DNA of 64,000 nucleotides from Azohydromonas caseinilytica (GCF_012927045.1 NZ_JABBFW010000002.1:1-64000), one strand, 5' to 3'; counted from the first letter of the stretch, positions 51,657 to 60,475 are shown. The notes: generated by a model not told the origin, from the letters alone. Translations and numbers: made by a program.

Positions 51657-53715
51657 AGGGCTGCAGACCGTCCACAACCTGCTGTGCCGCCACGAGGCGG
51701 TCCACTTCCAGCGCGCGGCCAAGGCCGCCGCCGTGGCCGGCGAGCAGCTGCTGGTGGGCTGCACGCAGGAGAAGCGCCTGTTCCTGGAGCTCAACGCCCA
51801 GACCGAGGGCGCGCTGCCGGCCGAGGAGCAGCCGATCCGCTTCGTCAACCTGCGCGAGAGCGGCGGCTGGTCCAAGGACGCGCGCCAGGCCATGCCGAAG
51901 CTCGCCGCGCTCATCGCCGCGGCGCAGCTGCCCGACCCCGACCCGGTGCCCACCGTGAGCTACCGCAGCGCCGGACGGCTGCTGGTCATCGGCGCGGCGG
52001 AAGCCGCCGAGCGCGCCGCCGCGATGCTGGCGGACAAGCTGGACGTGAGCCTGCTGCTCAGCGACGTGGGCAGCGCGCTGCCGCAGGTGCGCGAGCGCGC
52101 GGTGCATGCCGGGCGCCTCACGGGCCTGAGCGGCTGGCTGGGCGCGTTCCAGGTGCGCTGGGACAGCGCCAACCCCATCGACCTGGACCTGTGCACGCGC
52201 TGCAACGCCTGCGTGGACGTCTGCCCGGAAGGGGCCATCGGCTTCGACTACCAGATCGACCTGGGCCGCTGCACCGGGCACCGCGCCTGCGTGAAGGCCT
52301 GTGCCGTGGCCGGCGCCATCGACTTCAACCGCGCGACTGAAAGCCAGTCCGAGACTTTTGACTTGATCCTGGACCTGCGCCCCGCGCCGGCCTTCAGCCA
52401 GCACGCGCTGCCGCAGGGCTACTTCCACGTCGGCGCCGACGCCGGGAAGCTGTTCGACGCCGTGCTGAAGCTGCGCGAGCTCACCGGCGAGTTCGAAAAG
52501 CCGAAGTTCTTCCAGTACAAGCAAAAGATCTGCGCCCACAGCCGCAACGAGCGCGTGGGCTGTGACGCCTGCGTGCAGATCTGCTCGGCGCGCGCCATCA
52601 CCAGCGAGCTCGCCACCACGGGCGGCATCCGCGTCGAGCCGCACCTGTGCGTGGGCTGCGGTGCCTGCACCACGGTGTGCCCGACCGGTGCGCTGAGCTA
52701 CGCCTATCCGGACGCGCCCACCACCGCCAAGCGGCTGCGCACGCTGCTCACCACCTACGCCCGCGCCGGCGGGCGCGACGCGGCGCTGCTGCTGCATAGC
52801 CAAGGCGCGGGTTCGCGGCTGCTGGGCGAGCTGGGGCGCGCCGCGCGCACCGATGCCGATACCCACGGCCTGCCCGCGCGCGTGCTGCCGGTGGAGCTGT
52901 GGCACACGGCCAGCGTCGGCCTGGAGCTGTGGCTCACGGCCAAGGCGCAGGGGGCGTCACAGGTGTTCATCCTGCTCACCGACGAGGAGGCGCCCGAGTA
53001 CCGCGCCGCGCTGGCCGAGCAGGCCGAGGTGGCCAACACGCTGCTGGCGGGGCTGGGCTATGCGGGCGTGCACGTGCAGCTCCTGGAAGCCCGCGACGCG
53101 CGCGACCTCGCGGCGCTGGACGCCACGCTGCGCTCGGCGCTGCCGGCTTCCGTGGTGCGGCTGGCCGCCGCCTTCGCCGCGCAAAGTGAAAAGCGCGCCA
53201 CGCTGGAGCTGGCGCTGGAGCACCTGGTGGCCCAGGCACCGCAGGCGCTGCCGGAGGCCATCGCGCTGGCCGCGGCCAGCCCGCTGGGCAGCATCAACGT
53301 CGATACCGGCCGCTGCACGCTGTGCCTGAGCTGCGTGGGCGCCTGCCCCTCGGCGGCGCTGGCCGACAACCCCGACAAGCCGCAGCTGCGCTTCATCGAG
53401 AAGAACTGCGTGCAGTGCGGTTTGTGCGCCGGCACCTGCCCGGAGGACGCCATCACGCTGCAGCCGCGGTTGTGGCTGGCCGACGCGGGCAAGGCGCGCA
53501 AGCAGGCCCGCGTGCTCAACGAGGCGCAGCCCTTCGCCTGCATCCGCTGCGGCAAACCCTTCGGCACGCTGCAGGCGGTGGAGGCCATGCTGGGCCGCCT
53601 GGCGGGTCACCCGATGTTCCAGGGCGAGGCGCTGCAGCGGCTGAAGATGTGCGGCGACTGCCGCGTCATCGACATCTATTCCAACCCCAGCGAAGTGCGG
53701 ATCACGGATTTGTGA
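51577..53715 (+). CDS. Multi-cluster 4Fe-4S ferredoxin-like protein of the formate dehydrogenase block
   Basis: The 712-residue protein opens with MKTLICNCNRTM and carries several ferredoxin motifs. These include CTRCNACVDVCP (about 206), CVGCGACTTVCP (about 359), CTLCLSCVGACP (about 580) and CVQCGLCAGTCP (about 612). Further Cys pairs lie at CDACVQIC and near the C-terminus (CIRCGKPF, CGDCRVIDIY). It is probably a soluble electron-transfer or assembly protein. The gene order apbC, DUF3305, DUF3306, this gene, TorD is that of formate dehydrogenase clusters. Its first 80 bp overlap DUF3306. The catalytic subunits are missing downstream. Confidence 0.85.
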   Translation: MKTLICNCNRTMPLDGPALAKALPQAEGLQTVHNLLCRHEAVHFQRAAKAAAVAGEQLLVGCTQEKRLFLELNAQTEGALPAEEQPIRFVNLRESGGWSKDARQAMPKLAALIAAAQLPDPDPVPTVSYRSAGRLLVIGAAEAAERAAAMLADKLDVSLLLSDVGSALPQVRERAVHAGRLTGLSGWLGAFQVRWDSANPIDLDLCTRCNACVDVCPEGAIGFDYQIDLGRCTGHRACVKACAVAGAIDFNRATESQSETFDLILDLRPAPAFSQHALPQGYFHVGADAGKLFDAVLKLRELTGEFEKPKFFQYKQKICAHSRNERVGCDACVQICSARAITSELATTGGIRVEPHLCVGCGACTTVCPTGALSYAYPDAPTTAKRLRTLLTTYARAGGRDAALLLHSQGAGSRLLGELGRAARTDADTHGLPARVLPVELWHTASVGLELWLTAKAQGASQVFILLTDEEAPEYRAALAEQAEVANTLLAGLGYAGVHVQLLEARDARDLAALDATLRSALPASVVRLAAAFAAQSEKRATLELALEHLVAQAPQALPEAIALAAASPLGSINVDTGRCTLCLSCVGACPSAALADNPDKPQLRFIEKNCVQCGLCAGTCPEDAITLQPRLWLADAGKARKQARVLNEAQPFACIRCGKPFGTLQAVEAMLGRLAGHPMFQGEALQRLKMCGDCRVIDIYSNPSEVRITDL

Positions 53716-53748
53716 TCTGCAAATCAAACCCTGTCGAACGCCAAAAGC

Positions 53749-53839
53749 CCGTTCGTGCTGAGGTATCGAAGCACGAGCGGGCGCTGCGGCCTGCCGCGCA
53801 GCCGAGGCCGTTCATCCTTCGATACCTCAGGACGAACGG
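53749..53839. repeat. REP-like 91-bp palindromic element between ferredoxin and TorD genes
   Basis: Arms beginning CCGTTCGTGCTGAGGTATCG and ending GGACGAACGG are inverted over about 22 bp, with one mismatch. The CCGTTCG/CGAACGG ends match the other REP-like copies, but the arm reads GAGGTATCGAAG. It fills most of the gap. Confidence 0.75.
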
Positions 53840-53871
53840 AAATCAGAGTCCAAAGACTTCATGAAGTCCGT

Positions 53872-54504
53872 ATGAGCAACAACGACCTCCAGGCCCTGAG
53901 CCTGGCCACCATGGACGACGCCGAGGAACTGGCCCGCGCCGAGGCCTACGGGCTGCTGGCGCGGCTGTGGTGGGCGCCGCCGGACGCGGCGCTGCTCCAG
54001 CAGTTCGCGGTGGCGGTGACCGAGGCGCCGCAGCCCGGCGCCTTCCTGGAAGCGCCGTGGCAGGCGCTGGTGGCGGCCATGCGCGCCACCACGGAGGACG
54101 CGGCGCGCCAGGAGTACGTGGCGCTGTTCGAGGGTGTGGGCAAGCCCGAGGTGTTCCTGTACGGCTCCTACTACCTGGCGGGCTTCCTCAACGAGCGCCC
54201 GCTGGTGGCGCTGCGCGACGACCTGGCGCGCCTGGGACTGGAGCGCGACCCGTCGCGCGGCGAGACCGAGGACCACGTCGCCTGCGTGTTCGAGGTCATG
54301 CGCTTCCTCATCGCCGGCGACGACGTGGCGGTGTGCAACCTGGAGCAGCAGCGCCGCTTTTTCCGCGCCCATGTGCAGCCGTGGGTCGAGCGGCTGTGCG
54401 AGGCGGTGCAGGCCCAGCCGCGGGCGCGGCTCTACGCGGCGCTGGCCGGCTTCACCGCGGCCTTCATGCAGGTCGAGACCCAGGGTTTTGACTTGATCGA
54501 GTGA
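53872..54504 (+). CDS. TorD/DmsD-family molecular chaperone
   Basis: The 210-residue helical protein belongs to the TorD family, which binds Tat signal peptides of molybdoenzymes before export. The block YVALFEGVGKPEVFLYGSYYL (in parts) and the later EDHVACVFEVMRFLI stretch are family marks. It would serve formate dehydrogenase or a related molybdoenzyme. The enzyme genes are not in the window. The next gene converges from the other strand 12 bp away. Confidence 0.85.
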   Translation: MSNNDLQALSLATMDDAEELARAEAYGLLARLWWAPPDAALLQQFAVAVTEAPQPGAFLEAPWQALVAAMRATTEDAARQEYVALFEGVGKPEVFLYGSYYLAGFLNERPLVALRDDLARLGLERDPSRGETEDHVACVFEVMRFLIAGDDVAVCNLEQQRRFFRAHVQPWVERLCEAVQAQPRARLYAALAGFTAAFMQVETQGFDLIE

Positions 54505-54516
54505 GGCCGCCCGGCC

Positions 54517-54972
54517 TCAGGACAATGGCGGCGGGGCGTCCTCGCTCTCGTCCGCGCCCGGCGAGTAGCCGCGCAGCCGGTTCGGCCGGGCCGCGTTGGT
54601 GGTCTTGTCTGCCAGGTACTCGCGGATCGCCGCCAGCGAGGCCCGGGGCAGGGCGGTGAAGCGCAGCCCCATCAGGAAGCCGTTTTCCTTGCCGCTGAAG
54701 CGGTTGCTGACCACCTGCGCGCGAGCCAGTACCTGGAACGTCCCCTCGGGGATGGCTGGGACCAGCAGCCGCACGCCGCACACCGCGTGGTCCGGCACGC
54801 TCAGCGGCGACACCACCAGCAGGCCGCCGACGCTGATGTCCAGCGTGCGCGCCTCGACGATGCGCCGGCCGGGCAGCAGCAGGTGCACGGTGCTGACGAA
54901 GCGCTCGCGTTGATGTCGGCGGAATTCGGCGCCCGTGCCCAGCTTCTGGGCCTGTGTGCTTCCTGCGGACAT
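54517..54972 (-). CDS. PilZ-domain protein
   Basis: The 151-residue protein has the c-di-GMP-binding motifs of PilZ: R-x3-R as RRHQRERF (about 20-27) and D-x-S-x2-G as DISVGG (about 45-50). The rest forms the PilZ beta-barrel. It may regulate motility or exopolysaccharide, but no partner is nearby. The ATG at 54972 was chosen because a longer open frame upstream is Arg/Pro-rich and lacks homology signs. It lies directly after the end of the TorD gene on the opposite strand. Confidence 0.82.
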   Translation of the reverse strand: MSAGSTQAQKLGTGAEFRRHQRERFVSTVHLLLPGRRIVEARTLDISVGGLLVVSPLSVPDHAVCGVRLLVPAIPEGTFQVLARAQVVSNRFSGKENGFLMGLRFTALPRASLAAIREYLADKTTNAARPNRLRGYSPGADESEDAPPPLS

Positions 54973-55227
54973 GCGGTACGGCTGGTTGGTGGACTGCTGA
55001 AGGCGCTGGCTGCAACGGGGCGTGGCAGCGGCGAAGCCGCGACCAGGGCGGCCATGGGCCGGGTGGAGTGTGCGCGGGAGCTTCGTCATCGGTTGAGCGT
55101 GCCGCGCTTTATACATTCAGTTGCACCGGCGCCATCCGTAGAAATCACGATCCGGGCGGGATCATGGCGACGACTTGGTAACAACGGGTTTCTATCGTGT
55201 GCCGGGGCGCTGGCAGGAGGTGCTGCC
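54973..55227. other. 255-bp intergenic region with no supported gene
   Basis: This is the upstream region of the PilZ gene and the 3' side of the M20 gene. It contains a GATCC/GGATC hairpin near 55150 that could end the M20 transcript. I see no coding region. Confidence 0.35.
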
Positions 55228-56589
55228 TCAGCGGGCGAGGTGGTCCAGTGCCAGCGTCACCAGCGTGCGCACGCCCACGGGCAGGGCCTGCTCGTTGAAG
55301 TCGAAGCCCGGCGCGTGGTTGGGCGACACGGTCGCCGGCGTCTTGCCCTCGGGCAGCGCGCCCAGGATGAAGAAGAAGCCCGGCACCACGCGCTGGAACT
55401 CGGAGAAGTCCTCCGAGGCGCTGATCTTGGGCAGCGTCACCACCTTGCCGCCGGTGGCCCGGCGCAGCGACTGCGCCGCGCTCTCGCTGAGCGGCGCGGG
55501 ATTGGCCGTCACGGCGTAGTTGGTGGGGCCGAAGCTCACGCTGGCCTGCGCGCCGCCGGCCGCGGCCACCGACTCCACGGTGCGCGTGATGCGGCGCTTG
55601 GCGTCGGCGCGCATCTCCTCGTCGAAGGCACGCAGCGAGCCCTGCATCTCCACCGACTCGGGAATCACGTTCTCGCGGTTGCCGCCGTGGATTGAGCCGA
55701 TGGTGAGCACGGCGGGCTCGCGGGTGATGTCGAGCTGGCGGCTGACGATGGTCTGCAGCGCCGTGACGATCTGGGCCGACACGGGGATCGGGTCCACGCC
55801 CGTCCAGGGCATGGCCCCATGCGCCTGCGCGCCCTTGACGGTGATGCGCACCGAGTCGGCGCTGGCCATCAGCGGGCCGCTGCGCCAGCCCACCGCGCCC
55901 ACGGGCAGGTTGGGGGCGATGTGCAGGCCGAAGATCGCGTCCACCTTCGGGCCGTCCAGCACGCCCTGCTCGACCATGGCCCGCGCGCCCCAGCTCGCCG
56001 GCGCGGCGTGGCCGCCGGGGTCCGGGATGCCTTCCTCGGCCGGCTGGAAGATGAACTTCACGGTGCCGGGCAGCTGCGCCCGCATGCCGGCCAGCACCTC
56101 GGCCACGCCCATCAGGATGGCGGTGTGGCCGTCGTGGCCGCAGGCATGCGCCACCGGGACCATCTCGCCGCCGTGGCGGCCCTTCTCGCGCGAGGCGAAG
56201 GGCAGGCCGGTGTTCTCGGCGATGGGCAGCGCGTCCATGTCGGCGCGCAGCGCCACCACCTTGCCCGGCAGCGCGCCCCTGAGGACACCGACCACGCCAT
56301 GCCCGCCCACGCCGGTCTTCACTTCCAGCCCCAGCGCGCGCAGGTGCTCGGCCACCAGCTGGGCGGTGCGCACCTCCTGGCCCGAGAGCTCGGGGTGGGC
56401 GTGGATGTCGCGCCGCCAGGCCACGAGCCGGGGCTGCACGGCGGCGATGCGCGCGGCCAGCGCGGCGGCTTCGGGGTCCGGCGCCTGCTGGGCTTGCTGC
56501 GCCTGCGCGCCGCCGCACAGCGCCGCCAGCGCCAGCGCGGCCGTGATCCGGGGTGTCCAAGGGGTTCGCGGCATGGGAGAAGCGTCCAT
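55228..56589 (-). CDS. Exported M20-family amidohydrolase (amino-acylase/hippurate-hydrolase type)
   Basis: The 453-residue protein has a signal peptide (about 7-30, ALALAALCGGAQAQ), so it should act outside the cytoplasm. The M20D motifs are complete: HAHPELSG, RADMDALPI, the metal site HACGHDGH (148-155) and QPAEEG (about 185). Members remove acyl groups from amino acids or peptides. It lies 59 bp after the GlxA-type regulator and is likely co-transcribed with it, divergent from the GNAT-HDO-MFS-PLP operon. Deacylation of a product of that operon is a natural hypothesis. An alternative start is the ATG at 56574. Confidence 0.87.
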   Translation of the reverse strand: MDASPMPRTPWTPRITAALALAALCGGAQAQQAQQAPDPEAAALAARIAAVQPRLVAWRRDIHAHPELSGQEVRTAQLVAEHLRALGLEVKTGVGGHGVVGVLRGALPGKVVALRADMDALPIAENTGLPFASREKGRHGGEMVPVAHACGHDGHTAILMGVAEVLAGMRAQLPGTVKFIFQPAEEGIPDPGGHAAPASWGARAMVEQGVLDGPKVDAIFGLHIAPNLPVGAVGWRSGPLMASADSVRITVKGAQAHGAMPWTGVDPIPVSAQIVTALQTIVSRQLDITREPAVLTIGSIHGGNRENVIPESVEMQGSLRAFDEEMRADAKRRITRTVESVAAAGGAQASVSFGPTNYAVTANPAPLSESAAQSLRRATGGKVVTLPKISASEDFSEFQRVVPGFFFILGALPEGKTPATVSPNHAPGFDFNEQALPVGVRTLVTLALDHLAR

Positions 56590-56648
56590 CTGAGCCAGGG
56601 GAGAGGAGGGCGCCTGGGCCCGTGCAAGCCAGGCGCGCGAGTGTGCCT

Positions 56649-57623
56649 TTATTCCACTTCCGCGTTCCGGTTCTGCTGGCGCAGCTGCGAGGGCGGGATC
56701 TCCTCGCACTTGTTCCAGTTGGAGCGGAAGGCCTGCATGCTGCTGAAGCCGCAGCGCTCGGCGATGCGCTCCAGCGTCAGCGTGGAGCCGGTGATGAGGC
56801 GGCGCGCCAGGTCCATGCGCAGCTCCATCTGGTAGCGCTTCATGGTGATGCCGGTTTCGGCCTTGAATATGCGCGCCAAGTGCCGGCTGCTGAAACCCGA
56901 TTTTCGCGCCAGCGCCTCGCAGGTCCAGGCCTTGGACAAATTGTTGGAAATCTCGTCCTGCATGCTGTGCACCAGCTGGTTGCCATGGGCGCGGTAGCGG
57001 AATCTCACGCCCAGCTCCGGGTCGTTGCCGAAGCGGCGGAAATGCACCACGTTCTCGCGCGCGACCTGAATGGCCACATGGTCGCCGAAACTCTGGGCAA
57101 TCAATTGCAGGGCCAGGTCGATGCCCGAGGCCACGCCGGCCGAGGTCCAGAGTTTCCCGTCCTGGACGCAGATGCGGTTGTCCACCACCTGGGCCGCCGG
57201 ATGCAGCCGCCGCAATTGCTGGACGAACTGGTGATGGGTGGTGCACAGGCGGCCGTCGAGCAGGCCGGCCTCGCCCAGCAGGAAAGTCCCGGTGCATATG
57301 CCTGCCACCTGGGGCGGATTCCTGGTGGATATTTGCTTGCGCAGCCAGTCGGCGGCCTGGAACCAGGCCGGCGAGCCCATCAGTTTCTCGTCCAGCTTGC
57401 TGCCGATGACGAAAATCACGTTGTCCGGGTCCAGCCTGTCGGGCAGCGGTGAAATATGCCGCAGTGCCACGTTCTGGAAGGTGAGAACATCCTGTTGCGG
57501 ACCGATGCACTGGATATTGACGCCGGATATGCCTAATTCGCCCAGCGTGCCCATGATTTGCAGCGGGCCGGCCAGGTCCAGCATGTGCACATGCGGGAGC
57601 ACCAGGAAGTAGGCCTTATTCAT
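56649..57623 (-). CDS. GlxA-family AraC-type transcriptional regulator
   Basis: The 324-residue protein has an N-terminal DJ-1/PfpI-like domain with the typical Cys elbow (GICTGTFLLGEAGLLDGR, about 117-134). A C-terminal AraC DNA-binding domain follows (about 225-320), with ALARKSGFSSRHLARIFKAE and IAERCGFSSMQAFRSNW. Relatives sense amines, arginine, carnitine or related small molecules. An AGGGAG ribosome site precedes the ATG at 57623. It diverges from the GNAT-HDO operon and precedes the M20 gene, so it probably controls both. Confidence 0.87.
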   Translation of the reverse strand: MNKAYFLVLPHVHMLDLAGPLQIMGTLGELGISGVNIQCIGPQQDVLTFQNVALRHISPLPDRLDPDNVIFVIGSKLDEKLMGSPAWFQAADWLRKQISTRNPPQVAGICTGTFLLGEAGLLDGRLCTTHHQFVQQLRRLHPAAQVVDNRICVQDGKLWTSAGVASGIDLALQLIAQSFGDHVAIQVARENVVHFRRFGNDPELGVRFRYRAHGNQLVHSMQDEISNNLSKAWTCEALARKSGFSSRHLARIFKAETGITMKRYQMELRMDLARRLITGSTLTLERIAERCGFSSMQAFRSNWNKCEEIPPSQLRQQNRNAEVE

Positions 57624-57848
57624 CGTGGCTCCCTTGCGTCGCTGCAACGGCGGCTGACTTTGATGTGGTGGATGTCATTTTTATTGCTTGTCGGTTGGGG
57701 TAACCCATTTTTACATATAGGGAAGTCATCGGTGAGTGCCCTGCGGCAACTCATGTCCGTTTTTTTGCTATTTGTAGCCTGAAGTTTGCTGTCAGCCCCT
57801 GGGGACGGTAGTTAGTATCGGTAACCCGACCGATTTACAGGGCCGCTC
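57624..57848. promoter_or_regulatory. AT-rich divergent control region with repeated GGTAACCC boxes
   Basis: This 225-bp stretch separates the GlxA gene from the GNAT operon and is visibly richer in A+T than its surroundings. GGTAACCC occurs at 57699-57706 and 57820-57827, each preceded by TCGG. TCGGT/ACCGA inverted repeats (57818-57833) overlap the second. A possible -10 is TAGTAT at 57813-57818. A T7 run (57762-57768) follows a GAGTGCC hairpin. These are candidate regulator sites, not proven ones. Confidence 0.5.
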
Positions 57849-58400
57849 ATGGTTGCAGACCTGAATTGTGGCTGGATTTCCAGTCTCGACCCCCATGAGG
57901 GCCAGGCCATCATTGGCTTGATCAATACGACGGTGAACGACGGCGGCACGCTGGGCTATGCGGCGCCGATGTCGGAAACCGAAGCCAAGTATTTTCTTTT
58001 CAACCTGAACCGCCGCATGGCCTCGGGTGAATCCCATGTGCTGCTGGGCCGCGTGGGCGGGGAGCCGGCAGTCATGGCGATTTTGACGCTCAACGGCATG
58101 CACAATTGTCGGCATCGCGCCGAAATCGGCAAGGGCGTGGTGGCGCCGCAATTCCGAAATGGGCAGGTGGTCAAGGCCGCTTTCCGGGAAATCGTCCGGC
58201 GCGCCGAGGCGCTGCAGGTGGAGCAACTGGTGCTCGACGTGCGCGAGGGCAGCCGCGCCCATATGCTGTGGCAGCGTTTCGGATTCAGGACCTACGGCGT
58301 GCTGGAAGATTATGCCCGCATCGGTGGCGTGAGCCACCGGGGGCATTTCATGGTGCAGACCACGGCTTCGCTGCGGGCCCACATGTTCGGACCGGATTGA
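57849..58400 (+). CDS. GNAT-family N-acetyltransferase
   Basis: The 183-residue protein has the GNAT core: the beta4-alpha3 segment AEIGKGVVAPQFRNGQVVKAAFR (in parts, about 92-114), then QLVLDVREGSRAHMLWQRFGF. The acetyl-CoA loop is degenerate (FRNGQVVK rather than Rx2GxG). It is the first gene of a rightward operon with the HDO enzyme, an MFS transporter and a PLP enzyme. It may acetylate an amine or amino acid made or handled by the others. Base composition is more AT-rich than downstream genes. Confidence 0.8.
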   Translation: MVADLNCGWISSLDPHEGQAIIGLINTTVNDGGTLGYAAPMSETEAKYFLFNLNRRMASGESHVLLGRVGGEPAVMAILTLNGMHNCRHRAEIGKGVVAPQFRNGQVVKAAFREIVRRAEALQVEQLVLDVREGSRAHMLWQRFGFRTYGVLEDYARIGGVSHRGHFMVQTTASLRAHMFGPD

Positions 58401-58437
58401 CGGCGGATTGACCCAATTCACCAGAGGGAGCAGGTCC

Positions 58438-59175
58438 ATGCAGGACAAGCGAGTTTTCAAGGAGGCACTGCGGCAGGAATTGCAGCGTCATTTGACCTTG
58501 TCGCATCCGATATTCGGAAAACTGTTCGACCCCGGGCAACCCGATATCGAGCTCCTGCGCCAGGTCGCGCTCCAGGGCTATCAGCTCACCAAGCATTTCC
58601 TGGGCTATGTCGAGCACCTGTTCTTCTATTGCCCGCTGCCCCATTTCAAGAGGGCCCTGCTGTGCAACGTCTACGAGGAGGAGACGGGCCGGCTGTCCCG
58701 GACCGACAACCACGTGGTGCTGATACAGCGCTTCCTGCGTGCCCTGGACATCAGCGATGAGCAGCGCGACGCGGTGCGGCCGCTGCCGGCCACCCGCGAG
58801 CTGATCGAGTACCGGGCGGCGGCGGTGCGCGACCCGGCCCTCTACCACATCGGCGCCGCGGCGGTACTCATCGCCAGCGAGGGCCAGAACCTGGAAACCA
58901 GCGACGGCGAGCCCCGGCATGAGCTGCTGGCGCGCGCCTACGGCCTCAAGCCCGAGGACCTGCTGTTCTTCTCGGTGCACCAGAAGGAGGACGTGGGCCA
59001 TGTGGAGCAGGGCCTGAGCCTGGTGTCGGAGCTGTGCGGCACGGCGCGGATGCAGCAGGAGGCGCTGCAGGCGGTGGACCACACCTGCGGGCTGTTCTAC
59101 GCGATGTACGAAAACATGTACCGCGAGTACTGCCGCGCTCCGGTCGCGGTCCGGACCACCCTGGCGGCGGCCTGA
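58438..59175 (+). CDS. Heme-oxygenase-fold diiron oxidase (HDO, TenA/PqqC/CADD-like)
   Basis: The 245-residue protein contains the HDO ligand set. E80-E82 lie in NVYEEETG, then H92 in NHVVL, E148 in ASEGQN, and H181-x3-D185-x2-H188 in FSVHQKEDVGHVE. The spacing is the same as in CADD-type HDO proteins, whose ligands are Glu, His, Glu, His, Asp, His in that order. HDOs cleave or oxidise carbon chains of amino acids or fatty acids with O2. An AGGGAG ribosome site lies upstream of the ATG. The gene follows the GNAT by 37 bp. The substrate is not known. Confidence 0.85.
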   Translation: MQDKRVFKEALRQELQRHLTLSHPIFGKLFDPGQPDIELLRQVALQGYQLTKHFLGYVEHLFFYCPLPHFKRALLCNVYEEETGRLSRTDNHVVLIQRFLRALDISDEQRDAVRPLPATRELIEYRAAAVRDPALYHIGAAAVLIASEGQNLETSDGEPRHELLARAYGLKPEDLLFFSVHQKEDVGHVEQGLSLVSELCGTARMQQEALQAVDHTCGLFYAMYENMYREYCRAPVAVRTTLAAA

Positions 59176-59186
59176 CGGGAGCGGTC

Positions 59187-60440
59187 ATGGCCCACACGGA
59201 CCGCTATCTGATCCACCGCCTGGTGGCCCTGGGCTTCGTGGTGATGTTCCTGTCCACCACCGTCAAGGGCGTGTACCAGATGTTCTTCGTGCCGCTGGCC
59301 GAGCATTTCGGCCGCGGGCGCGCGGACCTGGCCTGGTCCATGTCGCTGTTCATGCTGGTGTCCGGGCTGATGTCGCCCGTGGTGGGCGCGCTCAGCGACC
59401 GCGCCGGCCCGCTGCGCACGGTGGTGGCGGGCGCGCTGGTGGGGGGCGCCGCGCTGGCGCTGCCGACGCTGTTCCCCGGGTCGCTGGCGCTGTTCATCGC
59501 GGCCTACGGCCTGGGCGGGGCCTTCGCGCTGGCGGCCATGACCTACGTGCCCATGGGCGTGCTGGTGGACCGGCTGTTCGAGCACCGCAAGAAGGGCTTC
59601 GCCTTCGCGCTGGTCACCAACGGAACCTCCATCGGCTTCATCGTGCTGTCGCCGCTGTGGATGGCGCTCAGGCCGCACCTGGGCTGGGCCGAGGCCTTCG
59701 GCGGCGTGGCGCTGCTGCTGGCCGGGCCGGTGGCGGTGCTGGCCTGGCTCGGCGCCCGCGCCATGGACCAGGCCGGCCTGTCGCAGGCGCCCGCCGAGGC
59801 CGGCCCCCGGGTGGCGGTGTGGCGCCAGGTGCGCGCCGACCCGGGCTTCTACGTGCTGGCGCTGGGCTTCCTGGGCTGCGGCGCGACCATGGCCTTCATC
59901 GACGTGCACCTGATTCCCTTCTGGGAAGGCGTGCAGGCCTCGCGCGCGCGCATGGGGCTGAGCCTGAGCCTGCTGGGCGTGCTGGAGCTGGCCAGCGGCC
60001 TGTTCACCGGCTGGCTGGCCATGCACTGGAAGAAGCACGCGCTGCTGGCGGGCTTCTACCTGCTGCGCTCGGTGGCGATGCTGCTGCTGCTGGCCGGCGG
60101 CAACCCCGAGGTGCAGACACTGGGCTTCGCGGTGGTGTTCGGCGCCAGCTACCTGGGCACCGTGGTGATCACGTCCATGTACTGCTTCGAGCGCTACGGC
60201 GCGGCCATCAAGGGGCAGGTGTTCGGCCTGCTGTTCCTGGTGCACCAGCTCGGCGCCTTCGCCTCGGTACAGCTCGGCGCCTGGAGCTTCGACGCCAGCG
60301 GCCACTACCGCAACGTCATCGCGGCCCTGGTGCTGCTGACGGCGCTGGGCGGGCTGGCCGGGTTCCTGGGCCTGCGCGAGCGCACGCCGGTCGCGCCCAC
60401 GGTCATCGCCGCGTCCCGCTCCCGGGTCGGCGCGAAGTAG
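59187..60440 (+). CDS. MFS transporter
   Basis: The 417-residue protein has 12 predicted helices in two halves. The loop 2-3 motif GALSDRAGPLRTV (about 68-80) matches the MFS GxxxDRxGR signature. It lies 11 bp after the HDO gene and 35 bp before the PLP enzyme. Export of the operon product is plausible, but import cannot be ruled out. The resemblance to oxalate/formate-type MFS proteins is only general. Confidence 0.87.
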   Translation: MAHTDRYLIHRLVALGFVVMFLSTTVKGVYQMFFVPLAEHFGRGRADLAWSMSLFMLVSGLMSPVVGALSDRAGPLRTVVAGALVGGAALALPTLFPGSLALFIAAYGLGGAFALAAMTYVPMGVLVDRLFEHRKKGFAFALVTNGTSIGFIVLSPLWMALRPHLGWAEAFGGVALLLAGPVAVLAWLGARAMDQAGLSQAPAEAGPRVAVWRQVRADPGFYVLALGFLGCGATMAFIDVHLIPFWEGVQASRARMGLSLSLLGVLELASGLFTGWLAMHWKKHALLAGFYLLRSVAMLLLLAGGNPEVQTLGFAVVFGASYLGTVVITSMYCFERYGAAIKGQVFGLLFLVHQLGAFASVQLGAWSFDASGHYRNVIAALVLLTALGGLAGFLGLRERTPVAPTVIAASRSRVGAK

Positions 60441-60475
60441 GCCCATCCATCCACGCACATCGGCAGGGGGAAGAA

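Noticed and set aside
54973-55116. N-terminal extension of the PilZ protein to 55116
   Set aside because: The extra residues are Arg/Pro/His-rich and the PilZ domain starts after the ATG at 54972.
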